Source: Pseudotabrizicola sp051200875 (GTDB lineage Bacteria; Pseudomonadota; Alphaproteobacteria; Rhodobacterales; Rhodobacteraceae). From it: DNA of 64,000 nucleotides. The position numbers and the translations under genes were made by a program. Of the stretch, positions 25,590 through 34,041 are shown one piece after another; position 1 is the stretch's first letter, and each line of letters starts with the position of its first letter. Below the pieces are notes generated by a model that did no database searches, was not told where the DNA came from, and saw only the letters and a program-made list of their open reading frames with translations. Location of the stretch: the NCBI RefSeq assembly GCF_051200875.1, contig NZ_CP195191.1:1302001-1366000 (forward strand), read 5' to 3'.

Positions 25590-26426
25590 CTAATTCAGCG
25601 CGTCAAGATAGGCCGGGATGAGTTCTTCAATCCGCATCGACAGGCTGCCACCAAACCGCGGATTCACTTCAAAAAGCCAAAAATGCCCCTCGACGATCCG
25701 ATAATCAATGCAGCACAGACCGTCGGCATATCCAAACGAATCCAGAATGCGCTTCATCAGCGGCAGGAAGGGGCTTTCGCTCGACCATGACATCGACCTT
25801 TGCCGCCGCTCAATGCCCTTCACATAAGGCTCGGCGGCGCAGCCTGCGTCAAACATCTGGTAATGAACCGTCCGCGTGAACCGGATTTCTCCGGATTTCA
25901 GCAAGATATGCGTCGCATATTCATCAACGCCGGGCACATAGCATTGCAGAAAATGGGTCTCATCCAGTTTTTCAATTGCTGCGTCTTTGGACGACTGCAA
26001 GATAAAGGCATTGCGCCCCCAACTGCCCTGCGCCGGGCGCGCGATCAGCGGATAGACCGAATCATCCTCGGGCAGGGTCTCCCACAATTTTGGGACATGC
26101 GCCCCGAACCCATGCGCCTCCAGATGTCGCGACATCCGCACCTTGTTGCCCGCCAAGGCGACCGCATCGGCCTTCGGCCATAAAGACGGCACGGCACGGC
26201 CAAGGCCCCTTTCCTGATCAAGCACTCGGTAGCAGCCCAAGGTCAGTGGCACCAAGGCATCGAATTGTGTCAAATCGGACTGTCCAAACGGGGCCATGTG
26301 GTAGAGATGGCCCGCCTTTTCCATACCGGCACTGATCCGCGGCGCCCAATTAGGGACATTCCCAAACAAGACACGCGCAGCGGGGCTGCGTTCCAAAAGT
26401 GCGGCGTCTTGGATCTGCTCATTCAT
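25590..26426 (-). CDS. ATP-grasp domain protein, function unknown
   Basis: A 278-residue protein. An ATP-grasp fold is suggested by NKVRMSRHLEAHGF (about residues 95-108), YPLIARPAQGSWGRNAF (the ATP-binding lysine-equivalent strand and glycine loop) and DGLCCIDYRIVEGHFWLFEVNPRFGG, which carries the Mg-binding Glu and Asn. Such enzymes join a carboxylate to an amine or thiol. It is a single gene between selO and tRNA-Pro with no biosynthetic partner nearby. Confidence 0.75.
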   Translation of the reverse strand: MNEQIQDAALLERSPAARVLFGNVPNWAPRISAGMEKAGHLYHMAPFGQSDLTQFDALVPLTLGCYRVLDQERGLGRAVPSLWPKADAVALAGNKVRMSRHLEAHGFGAHVPKLWETLPEDDSVYPLIARPAQGSWGRNAFILQSSKDAAIEKLDETHFLQCYVPGVDEYATHILLKSGEIRFTRTVHYQMFDAGCAAEPYVKGIERRQRSMSWSSESPFLPLMKRILDSFGYADGLCCIDYRIVEGHFWLFEVNPRFGGSLSMRIEELIPAYLDALN

Positions 26427-26672
26427 TGCGGAATCATCAATGTCTTCTGGTTCAAGGGCTGGTCACGCCCCAATGGCGGACAGGACGGCATTCCTGCAAA
26501 TCGGCTTATCGCAAATCGGCCAGCCTTGCTTGCCCTCTTTCCGACATGCCCTCACGCAGTTCGGCTGTGCGCCTTCTGTGCCATAAGCCGCACAGACCCA
26601 ACCGACAAAAGGCCCGGCCCATGACCAAGCATTCAGGAAAGCCGCCGGCAAATATTGGAAGAGAAAGGAGAA

Positions 26673-26749
26673 TGGTCGGGGCGGAGGGATTCGAACTCTC
26701 GACCTACGGTACCCAAAACCGTCGCGCTACCAGGCTGCGCTACGCCCCG
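26673..26749 (-). tRNA. tRNA-Pro (anticodon UGG)
   Basis: The minus strand folds as a complete cloverleaf: acceptor CGGGGCG/CGCCCCG, D arm GCGC...GCGC, anticodon arm ACGGT-TTTGGGT-ACCGT with TGG, and T arm GAGAG-TTCGAAT-CCCTC. CCA is encoded at the 3' end (26673-26675). The UGG anticodon reads CCA, CCG and often all Pro codons. The 246 bases between it and the ATP-grasp gene show no gene. Confidence 0.97.
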
Positions 26750-26800
26750 ACACTGTTCTCTGCGGCGCTTCCTAGCGAAAGCTGAAGCGGTTGGAAAGCC

Positions 26801-27307
26801 CTATTCCGCATCACAGGGCCATGCCGCGTTTTTGATTGCGGGATGCTGCATCTCTGCCCCTTCGGCAATGCCCAGCCGCTTGGCCAAACCACCGTTGATT
26901 TCCAGCACGAATTGCACGCCTTCGCCGCCATCAATCGTGGTGCGGTCCTTCGGCTTTGCATTGGCATGAACGCGCGTTACGCGGCCCGAAGCATCTGCGA
27001 AAATCATATCAAGGGGAATCAGCGTGTTCGCCATCCAGAACTGCGCACGCTGCGGCCGTTCGTAAACGAACAGCATCCCAGCCGAAGTGGAAAGCTTTTC
27101 ACGATGCATCAGGCCTTGGCTGCGCTCATCTGCGTCATCGGCGACTTCAACCGCAAATCGCGCCAAGCCACCTTGCCAGCGCAACTGGATCTGGTCGTCC
27201 CGACAGGCCGCAGCTTCCGCCAAAGCGGCGCTTGCCATCATGCCAAAGGCAAACACCAGAACTCCAGTGGTCAACCCGATTTTCCGGCCCTGACGCCAGC
27301 TTCCCAT
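26801..27307 (-). CDS. DUF192 secreted protein
   Basis: A 168-residue protein with a signal peptide (about residues 8-32, ending AALAEAAA) and a DUF192 domain. The domain shows ERSQGLMHREKLSTSAGMLFVYERP and FWMANTLIPLDMIFADASGRV, the family hallmark. The start ATG 27307 lies inside the end of the cold shock gene (37-base overlap); in-frame upstream codons have no signal peptide. Biochemical role unknown. Confidence 0.85.
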   Translation of the reverse strand: MGSWRQGRKIGLTTGVLVFAFGMMASAALAEAAACRDDQIQLRWQGGLARFAVEVADDADERSQGLMHREKLSTSAGMLFVYERPQRAQFWMANTLIPLDMIFADASGRVTRVHANAKPKDRTTIDGGEGVQFVLEINGGLAKRLGIAEGAEMQHPAIKNAAWPCDAE

Positions 27308-27810
27308 GACAGCACCTGCATCGCCATTCGGCCGCGCTTGCCTTGGATGATCTTCAGGCACACGGCTTCTCCTGCCTGCAAATCAGCAAAGCCGGACATG
27401 CGCAAGACTTCGATATGAATGAAAACATCCTCAGGATGGCCGAACACATTGGCAAAGCCAAAGCCCTTGCCCTTGTCGAACCATTTCACCCGCGCCGGTT
27501 CCAGCGGCAAGGCTTCGATGGTTTCGGCATCAACCGTCGTCTGCTCGTCGACCATTGGCACCGAGGTCACGACAGGAGCCTGCACCTCCAGCACTTCGAC
27601 AGCCTGCACACCCCGCTGCGTGGCCTGCACCTTCACGGTGATCGCGGCGCCATCCGCAACCGTGCTCTGGCCGTAATTGCGCAGCACATTAGAGTGCAAC
27701 AGAATATCTGTGCCGAAATCATCCGACACAATGAAGCCGAACCCCTTTGCAGGGTCGAACCACTTAACCCGCCCGTCGACGACGCGCAGGGTATTTTCTT
27801 GATCAGTCAT
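27271..27810 (-). CDS. Double cold-shock-domain protein
   Basis: A 179-residue protein with two CspA-like OB folds, at residues about 7-70 (VKWFDPAKGFGFIV, DILLHSNVL) and about 112-175 (VKWFDKGKGFGFANV, DVFIHIEVL), joined by an acidic linker. It binds single-stranded RNA or DNA. ATG 27810 begins MTDQENTL just before the first domain; an upstream in-frame ATG at 27849 adds 13 residues without family support. The tandem form is typical of Rhodobacterales and Rhizobiales. Confidence 0.92.
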   Translation of the reverse strand: MTDQENTLRVVDGRVKWFDPAKGFGFIVSDDFGTDILLHSNVLRNYGQSTVADGAAITVKVQATQRGVQAVEVLEVQAPVVTSVPMVDEQTTVDAETIEALPLEPARVKWFDKGKGFGFANVFGHPEDVFIHIEVLRMSGFADLQAGEAVCLKIIQGKRGRMAMQVLSWEAGVRAGKSG

Positions 27811-27925
27811 TGAAAGGCCGTTCCCCAGATTGACCCACTGTACCGTCATGCAGCGAACAGGGAACCATGTTCAAGCCCAAAATCCAATGCAATTGCACGT
27901 CACTTTCATTCACGATGCGTGAAAT

Positions 27926-28543
27926 TCACGGAGAAAGCCGCTCGACCTGCCACGTTTTTTCACCTTCATTCCGCGTCCAGCGAAAGCGGTCATGCAATCG
28001 GAACGCCCCATCCGCCCAGAACTCTATCTCTACCGGGCGGATACGGAAACCACCCCAAAAGGATGGCCGTTTCGGATTTATCCCATCCGAAAGGGTCAAT
28101 TTCGCAACCTTGGCCATCAAGGCTTCTCGGCTCGACAACGGTTGCGACTGCTGACTTGCAATCGAGCCAAGCCGGCTCTTCAGGCTGCGGCTTTCAAAAT
28201 AGGCATCGGCCTGCGGCCCGTCCTCCCGCGTCACTGTGCCCCGCACCCGAACCTGACGCCGCAGGCTTTTCCAGTGCATGACAAAGGCCGCCTTGCCACT
28301 GGCCTCGATCTCGCGGCCCTTGGCGGACCCGTAGTTGGTGTAAAAGACAAAGGCCCCCTCGCCCCCGCCCTCGACCTCGATCTCTTTCAGCAAGACCATC
28401 CGCACATTGGGCAAGCCCCCGGCATCCACTGTCGCCAAGGCAATCGCGTTCGGATCGTTCACTTCGCTCGCCTCGGCCTCGGCCAACCACGCGCGCGCAA
28501 GGGCGAACGGATCGTCCCCCGCAAAAATTCCACCCCTGTCCAT
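27926..28543 (-). CDS. pdxH: Pyridoxamine 5'-phosphate oxidase
   Basis: A 205-residue FMN enzyme making pyridoxal phosphate from PNP or PMP. Signatures: LPNVRMVLLKEIE, FVFYTNYGSAKGREI (FMN phosphate site), AAFVMHWKSLRRQVRVRG, YFESRSLKSRLGSIASQQS and the C-terminal RPVEIEFWADGAFRLHDRFRW with RLSP end. ATG 28543 follows AAGGAAGGA; the longer frame upstream lacks support. It is divergent from fabI across 104 bases. Confidence 0.94.
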   Translation of the reverse strand: MDRGGIFAGDDPFALARAWLAEAEASEVNDPNAIALATVDAGGLPNVRMVLLKEIEVEGGGEGAFVFYTNYGSAKGREIEASGKAAFVMHWKSLRRQVRVRGTVTREDGPQADAYFESRSLKSRLGSIASQQSQPLSSREALMAKVAKLTLSDGINPKRPSFWGGFRIRPVEIEFWADGAFRLHDRFRWTRNEGEKTWQVERLSP

Positions 28544-28647
28544 GCTGGTCCTTCCTTCGCCGGCCCTGCGCCCGCCCTTGATCGGGTGGGACACTTCGCC
28601 TACACGTCAAGCTCTCACAGCTAGGAAATTTGGGCGCGAGGGGCAGA

Positions 28648-29469
28648 ATGTCAACAGGACTCATGGCAGGCAAACGCGGTCTCATCATGGGGCTCGCCAA
28701 TGACAAATCCATCGCCTGGGGCATCGCGAAAGCCTTGGCCGATCACGGCGCGGAACTCGCCTTTTCCTATCAGGGCGAGGCGCTGAAAAAGCGGGTGGAA
28801 CCGCTTGCCGCCTCCATCGGCACGCCCATGCTCTGCGAATGCGATGTCGCCTCGGAAGAGTCGATGGACTCGCTTTTCGCTTGGCTCGAAAAGGAATGGG
28901 GCACGATCGACTTCGTCGTCCATGCCATCGGCTTTGCTGACAAGAACGAATTGCGTGGCCGCTACGTCGACACCAGCCGTCAGAACTTCCTGATGTCGAT
29001 GGATATTTCGGTCTATTCCTTCACCGCCATCTGCCAGCGCGCCGCCCGGATCATGCCGAATGGCGGCAGCCTTCTGACGCTCACCTATTACGGCGCCGAA
29101 AAGGTCATGCCACATTACAACGTGATGGGCCTCTGCAAAGCCGCGCTAGAGGCGTCGGTCAAGTACATCGCCGAGGATCTGGGCAAGGACGCCATCCGCG
29201 TCAACGCCATCTCCGCCGGCCCGATCAAAACACTTGCGGCCTCGGGCATCGGCGATTTTCGCTACATCATGAAATGGAACGAGCTGAACTCGCCCCTGCG
29301 GCGCAATGTGACGCAGGAAGAGGTTGGCAAAGCCGCGCTCTATCTGCTCTCTGATCTCGGCACCGGCACCACCGGCGAAAACCTCCATGTCGATGCGGGC
29401 TATCACGTCGTCGGCATGAAGGCGGTGGATTCCCCCGATATCGACGTCGTCACCGGTCGCAAGGAGTAA
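28648..29469 (+). CDS. fabI: Enoyl-[acyl-carrier-protein] reductase (NADH), FabI
   Basis: A 273-residue short-chain reductase completing each round of fatty acid elongation. GLANDKSIAWGIAKALADHGA is the cofactor loop, and the active-site set sits in TYYGAEKVMPHYNVMGLCKAALE (Tyr-x6-Tyr-x6-Lys type spacing of FabI). INAISAGPIKTLAASGI follows. ATG 28648 is preceded by GAGGGG. Its stop is 6 bases before the LysE gene, suggesting co-transcription. Confidence 0.95.
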   Translation: MSTGLMAGKRGLIMGLANDKSIAWGIAKALADHGAELAFSYQGEALKKRVEPLAASIGTPMLCECDVASEESMDSLFAWLEKEWGTIDFVVHAIGFADKNELRGRYVDTSRQNFLMSMDISVYSFTAICQRAARIMPNGGSLLTLTYYGAEKVMPHYNVMGLCKAALEASVKYIAEDLGKDAIRVNAISAGPIKTLAASGIGDFRYIMKWNELNSPLRRNVTQEEVGKAALYLLSDLGTGTTGENLHVDAGYHVVGMKAVDSPDIDVVTGRKE

Positions 29470-29475
29470 CGGGCC

Positions 29476-30090
29476 ATGACGCTCGCGGCCTTTCTCGCCT
29501 TTGCCAGCCTCTCGCTCTTTGCCGCCATCAGCCCCGGCCCCGCCGTCATCATGGCAGCCCGCACCGGCCTGACCGAAGGTTTGCGCACAGGGGCGTTTCT
29601 GGCCGCGGGCATCGGCGCGGGGGCCGTCGTCTGGGCCTCGGCCGCGATGTTCGGGCTCAACCTTGTTTTCGCCGTCGCCCCGGCGCTCCTCTGGGCGCTC
29701 AAGATCCTTGGCGGCGGCTATCTGATCTATATGGCCTATCACCTGTGGAAAGACGCCCGCACCCCGCTGGATACATCGGCCCGCAGCACCCTGCCGCGCT
29801 CGCCCGCCTCGGCTTTCCGGCTGGGCCTCTTCACCCAGCTTGCCAACCCGAAACCCGCGGTGATGTTCTCGGCCATCTTTCTCGGCACCATCCCGCCCCA
29901 GACCCCGGCTTGGGTCTACGCCGCCCTTCTGGCCGTGATCTTCTTCAACGAAACGGTCTGGAACATCCTTGTCGCTCGCATCTTCTCGCTCGAACGCACG
30001 CGCGCCGGCTATATCAGCCTCAAGACTGTGATCGACCGCAGCTTCGGCGCGCTCCTCGGCCTTCTCGGGATCAAAGTGGCGCTGACCTGA
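29476..30090 (+). CDS. LysE-family amino acid exporter
   Basis: A 204-residue membrane protein with about six helices of the LysE/RhtB superfamily. The N-terminal motif SPGPAVIMAARTGLTEGLRTG is the family signature, followed by GGGYLIYMAYHLWKDA and LANPKPAVMFSAIFLG. It exports an amino acid or derivative; the substrate is not readable. It directly follows fabI. Confidence 0.88.
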   Translation: MTLAAFLAFASLSLFAAISPGPAVIMAARTGLTEGLRTGAFLAAGIGAGAVVWASAAMFGLNLVFAVAPALLWALKILGGGYLIYMAYHLWKDARTPLDTSARSTLPRSPASAFRLGLFTQLANPKPAVMFSAIFLGTIPPQTPAWVYAALLAVIFFNETVWNILVARIFSLERTRAGYISLKTVIDRSFGALLGLLGIKVALT

Positions 30091-30133
30091 TCTTCACCGG
30101 TCTGCCCACCTTGACCCTCTTCCCTTTCCCTGC

Positions 30134-30209
30134 CTTTATCTTTGCAGAAATATCCCGGGGGTCAGCGTTTTGGCCCCGGCCAAAACGCGAAAGGGGGCGG
30201 CGCCCCCTT
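30134..30209. repeat. Intergenic repeat-like block with two tandem perfect hairpins
   Basis: The segment begins with TTTATCTTTGCAGAAATATCCCG, which resembles a dispersed intergenic sequence I recall from Rhodobacterales. It continues with a 10-bp perfect inverted repeat (CGTTTTGGCC-CC-GGCCAAAACG, 30166-30187) and another 8-bp one (AAGGGGGC-GGC-GCCCCCTT, 30191-30209). The latter can act as terminator after the LysE gene, although a T-run is short. Confidence 0.55.
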
Positions 30210-30251
30210 GCCCAACCTCACCCCCCGCCCGACCGCTAAAAGGACTGCGCC

Positions 30252-30755
30252 ATGAATGATCGTTTGCCCCATGAAAAAGGCTTCCACGTCAGCTGGGACC
30301 AAATGCACCGCGACGCCCGCGCCCTTGCCTGGCGGCTGGATGGCAAAGGCCCCGATGACGGCGCATGGAAGGCCGTGGTCGGCATCACCCGCGGCGGTCT
30401 GGTTCCGGCGATGATCGTTGCGCGCGAACTCGACATCCGCATCGTCGATACGATTTCGGTGAAATCCTACAACCACCAGTCCCAGACCGAAGCCAAGGTG
30501 CTGAAAGCGCCTCAGGCAGAGATGATGGGCGATGGCACGGGCATTCTGGTCGTCGATGATCTGGTCGATTCCGGCAAGACGCTGGAACTGGTGCGCAAGC
30601 TCTACCCCAAGGCGCATTTCGCCACCGTCTATGCCAAACCCTCGGGCAAGCCACAGGTCGACACCTATATCACCGAGGTCAGTCAGGACACTTGGATCTT
30701 CTTCCCTTGGGACATGGCGCTGCAATATGTGCAGCCCTTCCGCGGCACCGATTGA
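30252..30755 (+). CDS. gpt: Xanthine-guanine phosphoribosyltransferase
   Basis: A 167-residue salvage enzyme transferring phosphoribosyl from PRPP to xanthine or guanine. The PRPP loop ILVVDDLVDSGKTLELV is at about residues 97-113, and VGITRGGLVPAMIVARELDIR lies near residue 44. The C-terminal WIFFPWD matches E. coli Gpt. The gene stands alone between the hairpin block and the phased repeat array. Confidence 0.93.
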   Translation: MNDRLPHEKGFHVSWDQMHRDARALAWRLDGKGPDDGAWKAVVGITRGGLVPAMIVARELDIRIVDTISVKSYNHQSQTEAKVLKAPQAEMMGDGTGILVVDDLVDSGKTLELVRKLYPKAHFATVYAKPSGKPQVDTYITEVSQDTWIFFPWDMALQYVQPFRGTD

Positions 30756-30780
30756 TCCGGTCGGGCCCCAGACAGTTGTG

Positions 30781-30857
30781 ACCACGGGAAAACCACGGTT
30801 ATCCCACGGATGAACCACGCAAAGACCACAGCCCAAGAACGGGCCAAGAACGGGATT
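30781..30857. repeat. Seven 11-bp phased repeats upstream of the aminotransferase
   Basis: Seven consecutive 11-bp units start at 30781, 30792, 30803, 30814, 30825, 30836 and 30847. Their first seven bases are ACCACGG, ACCACGG, CCCACGG, ACCACGC, ACCACAG, AGAACGG and AGAACGG; the other four bases vary. The array begins 26 bases after gpt and ends 8 bases before the next ATG (30866). Strict one-turn spacing suggests cooperative protein binding on one face of the DNA. Confidence 0.7.
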
Positions 30858-30865
30858 ATGATCCG

Positions 30866-32059
30866 ATGACCCTGCCCCTCAATCCCGCGATGGCCGCGAC
30901 CGAAGCCCCCCCGGTGATGGAGGCGCGGCGCTGGATTCAAGGCGTGACCTTTCCGGCCGACCGCCCCCTGATCAATGTCAGCCAGGCCGCCCCGGTCGAC
31001 CCGCCGCCGCTTGCGCTGCGTCAGGCCATCGCAGATGCCGCCCTGACCAATGATGCCGCCCATCTTTACGGCCCCGTTCTGGGGCTTCCGGCCCTGCGCG
31101 CCGAAATTTCTGCCCAGTGGTCAAAGGCTTACGGCGGCACTGTCACGCCCGATCAGGTGGCGATCACCCAAGGCTGCAATCAGGCTTTCACCTCGGTTCT
31201 CAGCACGCTTGCCGGCGCCGGGGATGAGGTGATCCTGCCAACACCTTGGTATTTCAACCATAAAATGTGGCTCGACATGCAGGGCATCACCACGGTCCCG
31301 CTGGATACCGGCGTGACGCTGATCCCCGATCCGCAGGCCGCAACGGCGCTTATCACCACCAAAACCCGCGCAATCGTCCTGGTCTCCCCCAACAATCCCG
31401 GCGGCGTCGAATACCCGGCCGAGGTCATGGCGGCCTTCCGCGACCTCGCCCGCGCCCATGGTCTGGCGCTGATCGTTGATGAAACCTATCGCGATTTCGA
31501 CAGCCGCCACTCGGTGGAAATCGGCGGTCGCCCGCATGATCTTTTCACCGATCCCGATTGGGCCGATACGCTGATCCAACTCTACAGCTTTTCAAAGGCT
31601 TACCGCCTGACAGGCCACCGCGTGGGCTCGATCGTGGCCAGCCCGGAACGGCTGGCCGAGGTTGAGAAATTCCTTGATACCGTCGCCATTTGCCCCAGCC
31701 AGCTGGGCCAGATCGCGGCGCTTTGGGGGATGCAGAACCTGAGCCAGTGGGTGGCCGGGGAACGCGATGAAATCCTTGCCCGCCGTCGGGCGATGGTTGA
31801 AGGATTTCAACAGCTTGACGGCTGGAAACTGCTTGGATGCGGGGCTTATTTCGCCTATGTCGAACACCCTTATGACATTGCCTCGAACGATCTGTGCAAA
31901 CGCTTTGTCACCGATCTTTCGCTGTTGATGCTTCCCGGAACGATGTTCCAGCCCGAAGGTTCTGATGCAGGCAAAAGGCAAATCCGCATCGCTTTCGCCA
32001 ATGTCGATTTGGCAGGGATCGCCGAGTTGTTCCGCAGGCTTAAATCCTTTCGCCCCTAA
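30866..32059 (+). CDS. Class I/II PLP-dependent aminotransferase
   Basis: A 397-residue fold-type I aminotransferase. Visible motifs are ITQGCNQAFTSVLSTLAGAGDEVILP, LVSPNNPGGVEYP (substrate and PLP ring), LIVDETYRDF (Asp to the pyridine nitrogen) and LYSFSKAYRLTGHRVG, which holds the PLP lysine. The C-terminus has a late RIAFAN arginine for the substrate carboxylate. The amino donor is unknown. It is preceded directly by the 11-bp repeat array and lacks a strong ribosome-binding site. Confidence 0.88.
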   Translation: MTLPLNPAMAATEAPPVMEARRWIQGVTFPADRPLINVSQAAPVDPPPLALRQAIADAALTNDAAHLYGPVLGLPALRAEISAQWSKAYGGTVTPDQVAITQGCNQAFTSVLSTLAGAGDEVILPTPWYFNHKMWLDMQGITTVPLDTGVTLIPDPQAATALITTKTRAIVLVSPNNPGGVEYPAEVMAAFRDLARAHGLALIVDETYRDFDSRHSVEIGGRPHDLFTDPDWADTLIQLYSFSKAYRLTGHRVGSIVASPERLAEVEKFLDTVAICPSQLGQIAALWGMQNLSQWVAGERDEILARRRAMVEGFQQLDGWKLLGCGAYFAYVEHPYDIASNDLCKRFVTDLSLLMLPGTMFQPEGSDAGKRQIRIAFANVDLAGIAELFRRLKSFRP

Positions 32060-32149
32060 CTCCTCTCACCAAAGAAATCGGGCAGGGATTGCCGAGGGGC
32101 CAGATACCCCTTAGACAGTCGCAAAACCGTTTTCCCAAAGGGTAAAACC

Positions 32150-34018
32150 ATGACCAAAGATACCGAAGATACCCCCCGTAAAAAGGGCAAGGGCAGCCAG
32201 ATCATCGTCTATGGTCTGATGGCCATGTTGGTCGCGGGCCTCGGTGGCTTTGGGATCACCAATTTCTCGGGCGGTGCCACGGCAATTGGCAAGGTTGGCG
32301 AGCGTGAAATCACGGCCAACAAATATGCTCGCGCGTTGCAGGCAGAGTTGAACGCCCTTTCCGCGCAATTCGGCACGAACATGACCCTGACGCAGGCCCA
32401 AAGCCTTGGTGTGGATCGCCGTGTTTTGGCAAGTCTTGTGTCGCAAGCAGCGCTGGATAACGAAGCCCAAAGACTTGGCCTTTCGGTCGGTGACAGCGTG
32501 ATCGCTGATCAGATCAGCCAAACCCCTGCGTTTCAGGGAACGGCAGGCAAGTTCGACCGCGAAACCTATCGTTTTGCGCTGGATCGCGCGAATATGACAG
32601 AAAGCGAATTCGAAGCTGATCTGCGCGCAGATTCCGCACGGCAATTGCTGACCGGTGCGGTTGCAGGCGGTTTTGTTGCGCCGCAAGCGGCAGTTGACAC
32701 CTTCTATGCTTGGGTCGGCGAACGGCGCGGCTTTTCGCTGCTGCAATTGACGACCCAAGACCTTGAGACCCAGCCTGCAGAACCGACGGATGAGGAACTG
32801 AAGGCCTTTTACGAAGCGAATATCGCCCAGTTTACAGCGCCAGAAGCCAAGCGGATCACTTATGTTTCGCTGCTGCCAGAAGACATCGCCGCAAATCAGG
32901 CGGTTGACGACGAAACCCTGCGCCGTCTTTACGACGAACGCATCTCGGAATTCGTTCAGCCGGAAAAGCGTCTGGTCGAACGCTTGGTCTATCCTTCGCA
33001 GGAAGAGGCCGAGGCCGCAAAAGCGCGTCTTGATGCCGGTGAAAGCTTTGAAACCTTGGTTTCCGATCGTGGCTTGACCTTGGATGACGTCGATCTGGGC
33101 GATGTTGGCAAGGATGATCTGGGCGCTGCGGGTGAAGCCGTCTTTGCTTTGGCCGAACCGGGGGTTGTCGGGCCGTTGGAAAGCGATTTTGGCCCGGCTC
33201 TGTTCCGCATGAACGCTATTCTGGCCGCTCAGGAAGTCACCTTTGACGAAGCCAAGCCGGACCTCGCGCTTGAAATTCAAATGGATGCGGCGCGTCGCAC
33301 CATTTCGGATCAGGTCGACGCCATCGACGATCTTCTGGCCGGTGGTGCCAGCCTGGAAGACTTGGTCAAAGAGCAGGGCATGACGCTTGGCAGCATTGAT
33401 TTCGCGGTCTCGGACGAGGCCCCTTCGGGCATCGCTGCTTATCCGAAGTTCCGCGAAGCGGCCGCAGCCATTCAGGAAGGTGACTTCCCCGAAGCCGTGC
33501 TTCTGGATGATGGTGGTTTGGTCGCCCTCCGTCTTGAAGAAATCGTCCCGCCGACACCAATTCCGTTTGACGACGCCAAGACCGACGTCACCCTTGCCTA
33601 CAAGCTTGACGCGATGACCAAGGCGCTGTCAGAGCGCGCCATCGAAGTGAAGGCTGCCGTCGAAGGTGGTGCATCGCTTGGCGCCTATGGCATCGTCTCG
33701 CGCACCGCCAACTTTGCCCGCGAAAGCGCGCTTGAAGGCGCGCCTCCCACGTTGGCCGAAGCCGTTTTCGCCATGCAGCCGGGGGATCTTCGCGTCATCG
33801 AAGCTCAAGGCTTTGTAGGCATCGTGCGGCTGGACGAAATCACGGCCGCCGCCGAGGAAGGCGAAGACGCTACCGCGCTGAAAGAGACCATTGCGTTGCA
33901 GCTTGAGCAGGCCATCGCCCAAGACGCACTGTCGCTTTACTCGGATGCGATGTCGAACGAGGCCGGCCTGACACTGGATCAAGCCGTCATCAACGCCATC
34001 CATACCAATTTCAACTGA
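32150..34018 (+). CDS. ppiD: PpiD-like periplasmic chaperone (SurA N-domain and parvulin-like rotamase)
   Basis: A 622-residue membrane-anchored periplasmic folding factor. A short cytoplasmic basic tail is followed by one transmembrane helix (about residues 18-42, IIVYGLMAMLVAGLGGFGI). A SurA_N_3-type helical domain (about 45-190, with EFEADLRADSARQLLTGAV) and a parvulin-like region (about 240-365) come next, then a long C-terminal segment. It probably helps outer membrane proteins emerging from Sec. A start ATG 32150 has AAAGGG upstream. It lies 23 bases before trpE. Confidence 0.87.
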   Translation: MTKDTEDTPRKKGKGSQIIVYGLMAMLVAGLGGFGITNFSGGATAIGKVGEREITANKYARALQAELNALSAQFGTNMTLTQAQSLGVDRRVLASLVSQAALDNEAQRLGLSVGDSVIADQISQTPAFQGTAGKFDRETYRFALDRANMTESEFEADLRADSARQLLTGAVAGGFVAPQAAVDTFYAWVGERRGFSLLQLTTQDLETQPAEPTDEELKAFYEANIAQFTAPEAKRITYVSLLPEDIAANQAVDDETLRRLYDERISEFVQPEKRLVERLVYPSQEEAEAAKARLDAGESFETLVSDRGLTLDDVDLGDVGKDDLGAAGEAVFALAEPGVVGPLESDFGPALFRMNAILAAQEVTFDEAKPDLALEIQMDAARRTISDQVDAIDDLLAGGASLEDLVKEQGMTLGSIDFAVSDEAPSGIAAYPKFREAAAAIQEGDFPEAVLLDDGGLVALRLEEIVPPTPIPFDDAKTDVTLAYKLDAMTKALSERAIEVKAAVEGGASLGAYGIVSRTANFARESALEGAPPTLAEAVFAMQPGDLRVIEAQGFVGIVRLDEITAAAEEGEDATALKETIALQLEQAIAQDALSLYSDAMSNEAGLTLDQAVINAIHTNFN

Positions 34019-34041
34019 ACCACGCCCTGAAAGCCTGACCC

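Noticed and set aside
30781..30857. CRISPR-like array
   Set aside because: The period is only 11 bp with a 7-bp conserved core; no repeat-spacer structure and no cas genes nearby.
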